Source of the DNA: Campylobacteraceae bacterium
GTDB lineage: Bacteria > Campylobacterota > Campylobacteria > Campylobacterales > Sulfurospirillaceae
Length of the DNA: 16,583 nucleotides
NCBI GenBank assembly: GCA_027013265.1
Contig: JALUXQ010000068.1
Coordinates: 1 to 16,583, forward strand
Direction: 5' to 3'
Shown here in pieces: positions 1 through 7,534 of the stretch. Each line of letters opens with the position of its first letter. Positions within the stretch are counted from its first letter, which is position 1. The notes under the pieces are model-generated. The model worked only from the letters and a program-made list of their open reading frames with translations. It did not search any database and was not told the origin of the DNA. Both the position numbers and the translations under genes were made by a program.

Positions 1-168
1 AAAAAATTATCATGGAAGCAAGTTTTTAGCAACTATAAGATAGAATTTCAAAATAGCAGAGATTATTTTTGTCACTTGGGCGGTGAATTAAGGTCTTTGT
101 CGGAAGCAAAACTATGCGATGACGGCTCAATAGAGCTAGATAAAAGAAGGGTGTACAGTTTAAGATGA
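1..168 (+). CDS. birA: Biotin--[acetyl-CoA-carboxylase] ligase, C-terminal end (partial)
   Basis: An open frame enters from the left edge in frame 1 and ends at TGA 166-168, giving about 55 residues. It begins KKLSWKQVFSNYKIEF and ends DGSIELDKRRVYSLR. This matches, from memory, the C-terminal end of short epsilonproteobacterial BirA proteins, which attach biotin to the biotin carboxyl carrier subunit of acyl-CoA carboxylases. The stop overlaps the parA start as ATGA (165-168), which suggests translational coupling. birA directly before parA is the usual order in Campylobacterota, and this supports the call as much as the short sequence does. The catalytic core (GRGRx biotin-binding loop) lies outside the window, so the assignment rests on context plus weak sequence recognition. 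Confidence 0.72.
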   Translation, partial: KKLSWKQVFSNYKIEFQNSRDYFCHLGGELRSLSEAKLCDDGSIELDKRRVYSLR

Positions 169-950
169 GTGAAATTATAACTATAGCAAATCAAAAAGGC
201 GGCGTTGGTAAGACGACGACGGCTGTCAACTTGGCGGCTTCTTTGGCTGTTGCAGAGAAGAGGGTTCTTTTGATAGATATAGACCCCCAATCAAATGCAA
301 CAACAGGTTTAGGCTTTCATAGAAGCGACTATGAATATAACATATATCATGTCTTAATCGGAAGGAAAAAACTATCACAAGTCATCCTAGAAACTTCGCT
401 ACCAACTCTTCATTTAGCACCCTCAAACATAGGATTGGTTGGAGTCGAAAAAGAGTTTTATGATGCCAAGACAAAAGGCAGAGAGCTTATTTTAAAAAAT
501 AAAATTTCTGAGATAGAAGACCAGTATGACTATATCATCATCGATTCTCCCCCAGCACTTGGAAGTATCACGATAAATGCGCTTAGTGCTTCAAACTCTG
601 TCATAATTCCTATACAATGCGAGTTTTACGCGCTTGAAGGTTTGGCTCAACTCCTAAATACTGTAAAACTCATCAAAAAAACGATAAATCCAAAACTAGA
701 TATCAAGGGTTTTCTTCCAACGATGTATAGCACCCAAAACAATCTTTCAAGACAGGTTTTTGCAGATTTAAAACAACACTTTAAAAGTAAACTATTTTTA
801 GACAAGCAGACTGCGTCATATGTCGTAATTCCAAGAAATGTAAAACTAGCAGAATCTCCGAGTTTTGGAAAACCAATTATACTCTACGATATAAAATCAG
901 CTGGTTCAAGAGCATATCAAAATTTAGCAAACTCAATTCTAGCAAGCTAG
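165..950 (+). CDS. parA: Chromosome-partitioning ATPase ParA/Soj
   Basis: A 261-residue ParA/MinD-type ATPase that works with ParB to segregate the chromosome origin. The deviant Walker A motif KGGVGKTT sits at residues 11-18 and includes the signature lysine K11. Walker A' (DIDPQ, from D38) follows, and the Walker B strand ends in IIIDSPP with Asp127. The length is typical of chromosomal Soj-type ParA (about 250-260 residues) and there is no N-terminal helix-turn-helix as in plasmid ParA. It is therefore expected to bind DNA non-specifically as an ATP dimer. The ATG lies in an ATGA overlap with birA, so no separate promoter is expected. Unusually, parB is not immediately adjacent: a 218-base structured spacer follows. 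Confidence 0.97.
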   Translation: MSEIITIANQKGGVGKTTTAVNLAASLAVAEKRVLLIDIDPQSNATTGLGFHRSDYEYNIYHVLIGRKKLSQVILETSLPTLHLAPSNIGLVGVEKEFYDAKTKGRELILKNKISEIEDQYDYIIIDSPPALGSITINALSASNSVIIPIQCEFYALEGLAQLLNTVKLIKKTINPKLDIKGFLPTMYSTQNNLSRQVFADLKQHFKSKLFLDKQTASYVVIPRNVKLAESPSFGKPIILYDIKSAGSRAYQNLANSILAS

Positions 951-960
951 TTGATGCCAA

Positions 961-1100
961 GGCTTGCCCAACAAATAAAAACAATAAATTTTCAGGCAAC
1001 TATCTTAGCAATAGTAACGAGGAATATAACCTGGGCTTCGCCCAACAAATAAAATAGTAAATTTCTAGGCGACTGCCTTAGCTTTAGTCGCGAGGAATCT
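961..1100. repeat. Two degenerate tandem copies of a ~70-base structured repeat
   Basis: Copy 1 (about 961-1027) and copy 2 (about 1034-1100) align along most of their length. Both start GGCTT(C)GCCCAACAAATAAA, run through an AT-rich stretch to TAAATTT, then GGC-ACT-CTTAGC-AGT and CGAGGAAT. Each can form an internal hairpin. In copy 1 ACTAT (975-1015 region) faces ATAGT across CTTAGCA. In copy 2 GCGACT (1069-1074) pairs perfectly with AGTCGC (1086-1091). Copy 2 also begins with a small GGGC-TTC-GCCC hairpin (1033-1043). A third, decayed start may be GCCCATAAAT at 1101. There is no credible open reading frame. It resembles a dispersed intergenic repeat or small structured element, but I do not recognise the family. 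Confidence 0.6.
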
Positions 1101-1157
1101 GCCCATAAATTTTTTCTTAAATGGGCGAAAATAACTTATAAGCCATTTATGGGCAGA
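1098..1157 (+). promoter_or_regulatory. Long inverted repeat leading into the parB ribosome-binding site
   Basis: The left arm TCTGCCCATAAAT (1098-1110) is perfectly complementary to the right arm ATTTATGGGCAGA (1145-1157), a 13-bp stem with a 34-base loop. The loop contains ATGGGC (1121-1126), which could pair with GCCCAT (1101-1106) instead, so at least two folds compete for the left arm. The right arm ends inside the parB Shine-Dalgarno stretch GAGGGGA (1156-1162), 6 bases before the ATG. In RNA the structure could modulate parB translation. Alternatively the arms could be the terminal inverted repeats of a short inserted element. There is no run of T after the stem, so a terminator is unlikely. 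Confidence 0.5.
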
Positions 1158-1168
1158 GGGGACATTAA

Positions 1169-2020
1169 ATGAAAAAAAAAGCATTAGGTCGGGGATTAAG
1201 TGCGATTATTGATGATGTTGAAGAGGCTTATAGACAAGATATAGAGTACTCTAATGATTTAGTAAGAGAGATAGATATCGAGTTGATATCACCAAATCCA
1301 TACCAACCAAGAACTTATTTTAACGAAGAAGCTTTAAATGAATTAAGCCAATCTATCAAACAGCATGGACTACTCCAACCTATCATAGTTATCCAAAAAG
1401 ACGAAGGATATATGCTCTTGGCTGGTGAGAGAAGATTGAGAGCTACAAAACTTGCTGGCATGACAAGGATAAAAGCTATCATAGCTGATATTGAGTCTAA
1501 AAATCTAAGAGAGTTAGCACTTATAGAAAACATACAAAGAGAGGATCTGAATCCAATAGAGCTTGCAATCTCTTATAAAGAGCTGATAGAAGAGTATAGC
1601 ATCACACAAGAGGGTTTATCTGAGATTATCCACAAAAGTAGGACACAAATCACAAATACTATAAGATTGTTAAACTTAAATGAAAAAACAAAAGAGTTTT
1701 TAGCTAGTGGTAAGCTTTCACAAGGTCATGCCAAGGTGATAGTTGGCTTGTCGAAAGAAGATGAGACAAATGTTGTAAATACAATTTTAGGTCAAAAGCT
1801 AAGTGTTAGAGATACTGAAGCATTAGTAAAGAGGATAAAGTCCAATACTGCCGAGCCTAAAAAAAGAGACCAAGCTCACAGCCCATTAGAGAGTGATATT
1901 AAAAGTATAAAAATCAAACTTATGGAGCTAGGTTTTAAAAGCAAAGTAAGTAAAAATAGTATAACAATTGTATTTGACGATAAAGACAAAGTAGATAAAT
2001 TTTTCAGTACATTATCATGA
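1169..2020 (+). CDS. parB: Chromosome-partitioning protein ParB (CTP-binding clamp)
   Basis: A 283-residue ParB that loads at parS sites near the origin, spreads as a CTP-dependent sliding clamp and stimulates ParA ATPase. The N-terminal ParA-interacting box LGRGLSAII is at residues 6-14. The CTP-binding motifs GERRLR (86-91) and ENIQR (120-124) are both present. They are followed by a helix-turn-helix around 146-167 (ITQEGLSEIIHKSRTQI) that would read parS, and a C-terminal dimerisation domain ending VDKFFSTLS. The ATG has a strong GAGGGGA ribosome-binding site 6 bases upstream. I see no parS-like palindrome in the window. The gene follows parA but is separated by a structured 218-base spacer. 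Confidence 0.97.
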   Translation: MKKKALGRGLSAIIDDVEEAYRQDIEYSNDLVREIDIELISPNPYQPRTYFNEEALNELSQSIKQHGLLQPIIVIQKDEGYMLLAGERRLRATKLAGMTRIKAIIADIESKNLRELALIENIQREDLNPIELAISYKELIEEYSITQEGLSEIIHKSRTQITNTIRLLNLNEKTKEFLASGKLSQGHAKVIVGLSKEDETNVVNTILGQKLSVRDTEALVKRIKSNTAEPKKRDQAHSPLESDIKSIKIKLMELGFKSKVSKNSITIVFDDKDKVDKFFSTLS

Positions 2021-2035
2021 CAATTTTATCTTTAC

Positions 2036-2041
2036 TATAAT
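2036..2041 (+). promoter_or_regulatory. Candidate distal -10 box (TATAAT) upstream of the ATP synthase operon
   Basis: A perfect TATAAT lies 15 bases after the parB stop. T-rich blocks are spaced upstream (about 2000-2004 and 2024-2027), similar to the periodic T-rich promoters known in Campylobacter. No good -35 box is seen. If used, it would give a leader of about 100 bases before atpF'. Confidence 0.35.
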
Positions 2042-2096
2042 GTGAGTTAATTTTTATTTTAAAAAGTAGCAAGCTTAAGCTGATGATGAGCCTAAT

Positions 2097-2107
2097 TATG
2101 ATAAAAT
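2097..2107 (+). promoter_or_regulatory. Candidate proximal promoter of the ATP synthase operon (extended -10)
   Basis: The sequence TATGATAAAAT reads as an extended -10: TG at 2099-2100, one base, then TAAAAT at 2102-2107. The same 11-base pattern recurs before pal and slyD. Transcription would start near 2114, leaving a leader of about 37 bases with AAGGAG at 2138-2143 before the atpF' ATG. This is the more plausible main promoter of the atp genes. Confidence 0.5.
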
Positions 2108-2150
2108 CCATGCGTTTTTCATTTTGTGATTAGGATAAAGGAGTAGAAAT

Positions 2151-2573
2151 ATGTTAGATATTATACCAACACTTTTATTAGCTACTGGTGTTGTTTTTTT
2201 AGTCTTGTTGGTCGTGTTAAATAAAACTCTATATAAGCCACTGCTGGATTTTATGGAAAATAGGGACAAGTCTATTGCAAAAGATTTAGAGGGTGCAGAT
2301 AAAAATAGTAGTGATATTCTTATCTACAAGCAAGAGGCAGAAAAGATTATCGTAGATGCTAAAAAGGAAGCGAATCAGATAAAAGAGTTGGCATTGCAAA
2401 GTACCAGAGACTCTATTTTGCAAAAAATAGAGTCCAAAAAAAGTGAGCTAGAAGAAGAGCATAACAAATTTGCAAAAGAGTTGAAGAGCCAAAGAGATGA
2501 GCTTAAAGCAACTCTATTGGAAAAGATGCCTCTCTTACAAGATAGTGTTTCTTTGAAAATAAGTCAGATATAG
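2151..2573 (+). CDS. atpF': F-type ATP synthase subunit b'
   Basis: A 140-residue membrane-anchored stator protein. One transmembrane helix (about residues 5-25, IIPTLLLATGVVFLVLLVVL) is followed by a long charged coiled coil (about 35-130). In Campylobacterota the peripheral stalk is thought to be a b/b' heterodimer, and this first, shorter paralogue is b'. It starts with ATG behind AAGGAG (2138-2143) and is the first gene of the atp operon. The next gene, atpF, begins 8 bases after its stop if the preferred start is used. Partners are subunit b for the stalk, delta at the top of F1, and subunit a in the membrane, which is encoded elsewhere. Confidence 0.92.
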   Translation: MLDIIPTLLLATGVVFLVLLVVLNKTLYKPLLDFMENRDKSIAKDLEGADKNSSDILIYKQEAEKIIVDAKKEANQIKELALQSTRDSILQKIESKKSELEEEHNKFAKELKSQRDELKATLLEKMPLLQDSVSLKISQI

Positions 2574-2581
2574 GAGGCGTG

Positions 2582-3103
2582 ATGAAAAATTTTTATGTCA
2601 TTTTATTTCTTGTTTTACCAGCGATTGCATTTGCAGCTGGAGCAGAGGGCGGAGAGCATAGTACAGATATAATCCCAAGAACCATAAACTTTGTTATATT
2701 TGCAGCTATTATATACTATTTGGCAGCGAAACCTATAAAAGATTTCTTCGTGGGCAGAAGTGGATCTATAGCAGATAAGCTAAATTCGATTCAAGAAAAG
2801 TTGAAAGCTACAAATAGAGCCAAAGAGGAAGCAAAAGAGCTTATCCCAAAAGCAAAAATAACTGCAAAAAATATTATAGAAACTGCAAATCAAGAGGTTG
2901 AGTTGCAAAAAGCCAAGATGTTGGAAGATCTTAAACAAGAGATTGAAAACTTAGATAAAGGCTTTAAAGATCACATGGATATAGAGAAAAGAAAGATGAC
3001 AAGAGAGGTGATATCTGAAGTGTTAGATATCGTTTTTGAAGAGGGAAATCTATCTTTGAAAAAAGATGAGCTTCTTAATATTGTCATGAAGAAGGTTGCA
3101 TAA
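2582..3103 (+). CDS. atpF: F-type ATP synthase subunit b
   Basis: The second b-type stator subunit, 173 residues. The ATG at 2582 lies 4 bases after AGGAGG (2572-2577). An in-frame GTG at 2579 would sit only 1 base from it, so 2582 is preferred. Unlike b', the protein begins with a short hydrophobic leader ending FAAGAEGGE (about residues 1-17), which looks like a cleavable signal peptide. The transmembrane helix follows (about 33-50, INFVIFAAIIYYLAAKPI), then a charged coiled coil to the C-terminus. The leader plus anchor arrangement is odd for classical b subunits, though from memory it occurs in related epsilonproteobacterial b subunits. The stop abuts the atpH start directly. Confidence 0.93.
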   Translation: MKNFYVILFLVLPAIAFAAGAEGGEHSTDIIPRTINFVIFAAIIYYLAAKPIKDFFVGRSGSIADKLNSIQEKLKATNRAKEEAKELIPKAKITAKNIIETANQEVELQKAKMLEDLKQEIENLDKGFKDHMDIEKRKMTREVISEVLDIVFEEGNLSLKKDELLNIVMKKVA

Positions 3104-3634
3104 ATGGGTAATCAGATAGCTAAAAAATATGTCAATGCTTTGATTAGAAGCTGCAGTGATAAAGAGCTAAACCAACTCTATAAAGAGTTGAAAGACCTCT
3201 CGCTTGTCTATTCTGAAGATAGATTTATGAATATAATCTTATCTCCTGATGTGAAAAATCTTGAAAAAGAGAATTTCGTCCTATCTTTGGTTGATAATAA
3301 AAATAAAAAATTTGTCAATTTTCTAAAGCTGTTGAGTCAAAACGATAGATTAGAGCTGATACCTTTGATATGTGATGAGTTAAGATATCAGGTTGCTGTC
3401 AAAAACAACAAATTTAATGGTATCATAATGAGTGATTTCAAGATAACCAAAGCAAAAATCAAAACACTAGAAGAGAGTTTTAGCAGTAAGTTTAACTCAA
3501 CCATCAAGTTAGAAAAATCTGAAGAAGAGTATTCTGGTGTTAAAGTGGAGATTGATGATTTGGGTGTAGAAGTAAGCTTTTCGCTAGAGCGATTAAAAGC
3601 ACAAATGTCTGAGCACATTTTGAAAGCAATATAA
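3104..3634 (+). CDS. atpH: F-type ATP synthase subunit delta
   Basis: A 176-residue delta (OSCP) subunit, which links the b/b' stalk to the top of the alpha3beta3 hexamer. The N-terminal helical domain opens IAKKYVNALIRSC, the usual delta opening (A-x-x-YA-x-AL). The C-terminal part carries the SGVKVEIDDLGVEVSFSLERLKAQM pattern (split here by a few variations), equivalent to the family's G-x-x-I-x-x-x-D-x-S-V-x-x-x-L ending. The start codon immediately follows the atpF stop, so translation is probably coupled. The sequence TATAAT (3630-3635) overlaps its stop and could be a weak internal promoter for atpA. Confidence 0.93.
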   Translation: MGNQIAKKYVNALIRSCSDKELNQLYKELKDLSLVYSEDRFMNIILSPDVKNLEKENFVLSLVDNKNKKFVNFLKLLSQNDRLELIPLICDELRYQVAVKNNKFNGIIMSDFKITKAKIKTLEESFSSKFNSTIKLEKSEEEYSGVKVEIDDLGVEVSFSLERLKAQMSEHILKAI

Positions 3635-3665
3635 TAAAATAATAAAAGAAGTTAAGGAGTAATTT

Positions 3666-5183
3666 GTGGGAGCAAAAATGAAAGCTGATGAAATCAGTTC
3701 GATTATCCAAGAAAGAATAGAAAATTTTGAGTTAAATGTAGATGTTGAAGAGACTGGTAAAGTTATATCGATAGCTGATGGTGTTACAAATGTTTACGGT
3801 CTAAAAAATGTCATGGCTGGAGAGATGGTTGAATTTGAAAATGGTGAAAAGGGTATGGCTCTTAACCTTGAAGAATCAAGCGTTGGTGTTGTTATTCTCG
3901 GAGGTGGAACTGATATCAAAGAGGGAACATCTGTAAAAAGATTGGGCAAACTTCTTCGAGTTCCTGTGGGCGACGCGATGATAGGTCGTGTTGTAAATCC
4001 ACTTGGTGAGCCAATAGATGGAAAGGGTCCTATTGAGACAACTGAGACTAGATTTGTTGAAGAAAAAGCACTTGGAATTATGGCTAGAAAGTCAGTTCAT
4101 GAGCCTTTGCAGACTGGTATTAAAGCGATTGATGCTTTGGTTCCGATTGGTAGAGGACAAAGAGAGCTGATAATTGGTGATAGACAAACTGGTAAAACAA
4201 CAGTAGCTATTGACACAATTATCAACCAAAAAGGTCAAGATGTTGTCTGTATATATGTTGCGATTGGACAAAAACAGTCAACTATAGCCCAAGTTGTGAA
4301 AAAACTAGAGGAACACGGAGCGTTGGATTATACGATAGTTGTAGCAGCTGGTGCATCTGATTCTGCAACACTCCAATACCTAGCTCCATATGCTGGAGTC
4401 AGTATGGGTGAGTACTTTAGAGATAGCTCAAGACATGGTTTGATTATTTATGATGATTTAAGTAAACACGCTGTTGCTTATCGTGAAATGTCTTTGATTC
4501 TTAGACGTCCTCCTGGTCGTGAAGCTTACCCTGGTGATGTTTTTTATCTTCACTCAAGACTACTTGAGAGAGCTGCAAAATTAAGTGACGAACTAGGAGC
4601 TGGTAGCTTAACAGCCCTACCTATCATTGAGACACAAGCGGGTGATGTTTCAGCATATATTCCAACAAATGTTATCTCCATAACAGATGGACAGATATTT
4701 TTGGAATCAGACCTCTTTAACTCTGGTATCAGACCAGCTATCAATGTTGGACTCTCTGTATCTCGTGTTGGTGGTGCTGCTCAAATCAAAGCTACAAAAC
4801 AGGTTGCTGGTACACTAAGACTTGATCTTGCCCAATATCGTGAACTTCAGGCATTTGCTCAATTTGCAAGTGATCTTGATGAACTAAGTAGAAATCAGCT
4901 TGAGCGTGGTCAAAGAATGGTTGAAGTCTTAAAACAGCCTCCATATTCACCACTACCTGTTGAGAAGCAAGTTATCATCATCTTTGCTGGAGCAAAAGGT
5001 TATCTTGATGATGTTGATGTAAGTAAAGTTACTAAATTTGAAGCCGAACTATACCCATTTATCGAAGCTAAATATCCTCAAATACTTGAGCAGATAAGAA
5101 CTAAAAAAGTTGTAGATAAAGATATGGAAGAGTTACTAGGCAGTGCATTAAATGAGTTTAAAGCAACATCTGAGTTAAAATAA
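3666..5183 (+). CDS. atpA: F-type ATP synthase subunit alpha
   Basis: A 505-residue alpha subunit of F1, forming the non-catalytic nucleotide sites of the alpha3beta3 hexamer. The P-loop GDRQTGKT is at residues 171-178. A conserved block follows with GASDSATLQYLAPYAG and the later DDLSKHAVAYREMSLILRRPPGREA region. The C-terminal ends in the usual helical bundle. The start is the GTG at 3666, with AAGGAG (3654-3659) placed 6 bases upstream. Family members begin with a similar (M)xAKxKADEIS sequence, which also favours GTG over the in-frame ATG at 3678. It sits 31 bases after atpH and 9 bases before atpG. Confidence 0.98.
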   Translation: MGAKMKADEISSIIQERIENFELNVDVEETGKVISIADGVTNVYGLKNVMAGEMVEFENGEKGMALNLEESSVGVVILGGGTDIKEGTSVKRLGKLLRVPVGDAMIGRVVNPLGEPIDGKGPIETTETRFVEEKALGIMARKSVHEPLQTGIKAIDALVPIGRGQRELIIGDRQTGKTTVAIDTIINQKGQDVVCIYVAIGQKQSTIAQVVKKLEEHGALDYTIVVAAGASDSATLQYLAPYAGVSMGEYFRDSSRHGLIIYDDLSKHAVAYREMSLILRRPPGREAYPGDVFYLHSRLLERAAKLSDELGAGSLTALPIIETQAGDVSAYIPTNVISITDGQIFLESDLFNSGIRPAINVGLSVSRVGGAAQIKATKQVAGTLRLDLAQYRELQAFAQFASDLDELSRNQLERGQRMVEVLKQPPYSPLPVEKQVIIIFAGAKGYLDDVDVSKVTKFEAELYPFIEAKYPQILEQIRTKKVVDKDMEELLGSALNEFKATSELK

Positions 5184-5192
5184 GGATAAGCT

Positions 5193-6077
5193 ATGGCAAA
5201 CCTTAAAGAGATAAAAAGAAAAATTAAAAGTGTAGAAAATACAAAAAAGACTACGAGGGCTATGAAACTTGTTTCTACTGCAAAGTTAAGACGGGCAGAA
5301 ATGGCAGCTAGAAAGTCTAAAGTGTATGCACAAAAAATTAATGAAGTTTTATCTGACATTGCACAAAAAATCAACCAATATAAAATTGGTGGGATTGGTA
5401 GTAGATATTTTGATTTAAAAGATACTGTTGATAAGGTAGATATCATTTTTGTTACTGCCGACAAGGGTTTGTGTGGTGGTTTTAATATACAAACCATCAA
5501 AGAAGTGCAAACATTAATGAGAGAGTATAAAGATAAAAAAGTCAAAGTTAGACTAAGAGCAGTCGGAAGAAAAGGCGTTGATTTTTTTAGATTTCAAGGC
5601 GTTGAGCTTTTGAGTAGTTATATAGGTGTTAGCTCATCTCCAGACTATGAAAAAGCACAAGAGATTATAAATGAGGCTATTGCTGATTTTGAAAATGGAG
5701 TAACAGATAAGGTTATTTTGATTCATAATGGATATAAAAATATGATTTCTCAAGAGTTAAAAGTTGTAGATATTGTTCCGATAGAGGAGCCAAAATCAAC
5801 ACAGAGTGCATCTTTGTCATTAATGGAGTTAGAGCCTGCTGAAGATGAGACTATATTAAACTCTTTGATGAAGAAGTATTTTGAATACAACATGTATTAC
5901 GCCCTTATAGATTCACTTGCAGCTGAGCACAGTGCTAGAATGCAAGCTATGGATAATGCAACAAATAATGCAAGTGAGAGAGTTAATAAGTTAACACTAG
6001 CTTATAACAAAGCTAGACAAGAGTCGATTACTACTGAGTTGATAGAGATAATCAGTGGTGTTGAGTCTATGAAATAA
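5193..6077 (+). CDS. atpG: F-type ATP synthase subunit gamma
   Basis: A 294-residue gamma subunit, the central rotating shaft that couples the c-ring to catalysis in F1. The N-terminal coiled-coil helix has the family opening LKEIKRKIKSVENTKKTTRA followed by MKLVSTAKLRRAE. The central Rossmann-like domain contains DKGLCGGFN. The C-terminal helix carries SARMQAMDNATNNA and ends with TELIEIISG, the highly conserved tail that sits inside the hexamer. Length and all three signature regions are normal. The ATG follows AAGGATAAG with a suitable distance, 9 bases after atpA. Confidence 0.98.
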   Translation: MANLKEIKRKIKSVENTKKTTRAMKLVSTAKLRRAEMAARKSKVYAQKINEVLSDIAQKINQYKIGGIGSRYFDLKDTVDKVDIIFVTADKGLCGGFNIQTIKEVQTLMREYKDKKVKVRLRAVGRKGVDFFRFQGVELLSSYIGVSSSPDYEKAQEIINEAIADFENGVTDKVILIHNGYKNMISQELKVVDIVPIEEPKSTQSASLSLMELEPAEDETILNSLMKKYFEYNMYYALIDSLAAEHSARMQAMDNATNNASERVNKLTLAYNKARQESITTELIEIISGVESMK

Positions 6078-6107
6078 TCGTTTTAAAATTAAAAGGAGAA
6101 ATATTCT

Positions 6108-7514
6108 ATGAACATGAATGGGATAATAAGCCAAATTATGGGTCCGGTTGTCGATGTGGATTTTGACGGCTACCTTCCGCAAATCAATGAGGCTATCGAA
6201 GTAAAATATAGTGCAGAGGGAAAAGAGCATAGACTTATATTAGAAGTTGCTGCTCATTTAGGAGATAACAGAGTAAGAACGATTGCTATGGATGCAAGTG
6301 AAGGTCTTACAAGAGGCATCAATGTTACAGCATTGGGTACATCTATTCAGGTGCCAGTTGGTGAAGAGGTGCTAGGCAGGATGTTTAATGTTATCGGAGA
6401 AACTATCGATATGTTAGATGATTTGGATGCGAAGCAGAAGTGGTCAATCCATAGAGATCCACCGCCATTTGAGGAGCAGAGCACAAAAAGTGAGATTTTT
6501 GAGACAGGTATCAAAGTTGTTGATCTTCTAGCACCTTATGCTAAGGGTGGAAAGGTTGGACTATTTGGTGGTGCTGGTGTTGGTAAAACAGTTATTATCA
6601 TGGAGCTTATCCATAATGTTGCACTAAAACACAGTGGTTACTCGGTATTTGCTGGTGTTGGCGAGAGAACAAGAGAGGGAAATGACCTCTACCATGAGAT
6701 GAAAGAGTCAAATGTACTTGATAAAGTTGCTCTGTGCTATGGTCAAATGAGTGAGCCTCCAGGAGCAAGAAACAGAATTGCATTGACTGGACTTACAATG
6801 GCTGAATACTTTAGAGATGAATTGGGACTAGATGTTTTGATGTTTATCGATAATATATTTAGATTTTCGCAAAGTGGTGCCGAGATGAGTGCACTTCTTG
6901 GAAGAATTCCAAGTGCAGTTGGATATCAGCCAACACTAGCAAGTGAGATGGGAAGACTTCAAGAGAGAATTACATCAACTAAAAAAGGCTCAATCACTTC
7001 TGTTCAAGCTGTTTATGTTCCTGCAGATGATCTTACTGACCCTGCACCTGCTACTGTTTTTGCTCACTTAGATGCAACTACAGTTCTAAACAGAGCTATT
7101 GCAGAAAAGGGAATTTATCCTGCTGTTGATCCACTCGATTCTAGCTCTCGTATGCTTGATCCTCAAATACTTGGACTTGAGCATTATGAGATAGCAAGAG
7201 GCGTTCAGGCAGTTCTTCAAAAATATAAAGATTTACAAGATATCATCGCAATTTTGGGTATGGATGAACTTAGTGAAGAGGACAAGCAGGTAGTTAACCG
7301 CGCAAGAAAAGTGGAGAGATTTCTATCTCAACCTTTCTTTGTTGCCGAAGTATTTACAGGAAGTCCTGGAAAATATGTAACACTAGAAGATACAATTGCA
7401 GGCTTTAAAGGCATACTAGAAGGCGAATATGATGATTTACCAGAGGCTGCTTTTTATATGGTTGGAAGTATTGAAGAGGTTAAGCAAAAAGCTGAAAAAC
7501 TAAAAAATAAGTAA
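6108..7514 (+). CDS. atpD: F-type ATP synthase subunit beta (catalytic)
   Basis: A 468-residue beta subunit that makes or hydrolyses ATP. The P-loop GGAGVGKT is at residues 154-161. The catalytic glutamate lies in GERTREGND (Glu186). The DELSEED-type lever loop appears as DELSEEDKQ, with the signature PAVDPLDSSSR upstream. AAGGAG (6093-6098) precedes the ATG by 9 bases; a second in-frame ATG two codons later (6114) is too far from it. It lies 30 bases after atpG and 20 bases before atpC. Nothing is missing; the gene is clearly intact. Confidence 0.98.
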   Translation: MNMNGIISQIMGPVVDVDFDGYLPQINEAIEVKYSAEGKEHRLILEVAAHLGDNRVRTIAMDASEGLTRGINVTALGTSIQVPVGEEVLGRMFNVIGETIDMLDDLDAKQKWSIHRDPPPFEEQSTKSEIFETGIKVVDLLAPYAKGGKVGLFGGAGVGKTVIIMELIHNVALKHSGYSVFAGVGERTREGNDLYHEMKESNVLDKVALCYGQMSEPPGARNRIALTGLTMAEYFRDELGLDVLMFIDNIFRFSQSGAEMSALLGRIPSAVGYQPTLASEMGRLQERITSTKKGSITSVQAVYVPADDLTDPAPATVFAHLDATTVLNRAIAEKGIYPAVDPLDSSSRMLDPQILGLEHYEIARGVQAVLQKYKDLQDIIAILGMDELSEEDKQVVNRARKVERFLSQPFFVAEVFTGSPGKYVTLEDTIAGFKGILEGEYDDLPEAAFYMVGSIEEVKQKAEKLKNK

Positions 7515-7534
7515 GCTTTTAATAAGGTAATATT

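Noticed and set aside
1626..1634. TTATCCACA, a perfect DnaA-box sequence, inside parB
   Set aside because: It is a single copy lying in coding sequence (encoding Ile-Ile-His-Lys) with no cluster of further boxes or AT-rich unwinding region. Chance in an AT-rich window is adequate.
2072..2081. Perfect 10-base palindrome AGCTTAAGCT between parB and atpF'
   Set aside because: It is short, with no repeat nearby and no known operator match. Ten-base palindromes are expected by chance at this scale, so it was not listed as an operator.
2091..2134. CCTAAT ... ATTAGG inverted repeat around the atp promoter
   Set aside because: Only 6 bp with a 32-base loop. This is too weak to claim a hairpin or operator.
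5078..5545. 155-residue minus-strand open frame opposite atpA/atpG
   Set aside because: It lies antisense to strongly conserved atpA and atpG sequence, has no family features and no ribosome-binding site of note. It is a shadow frame.
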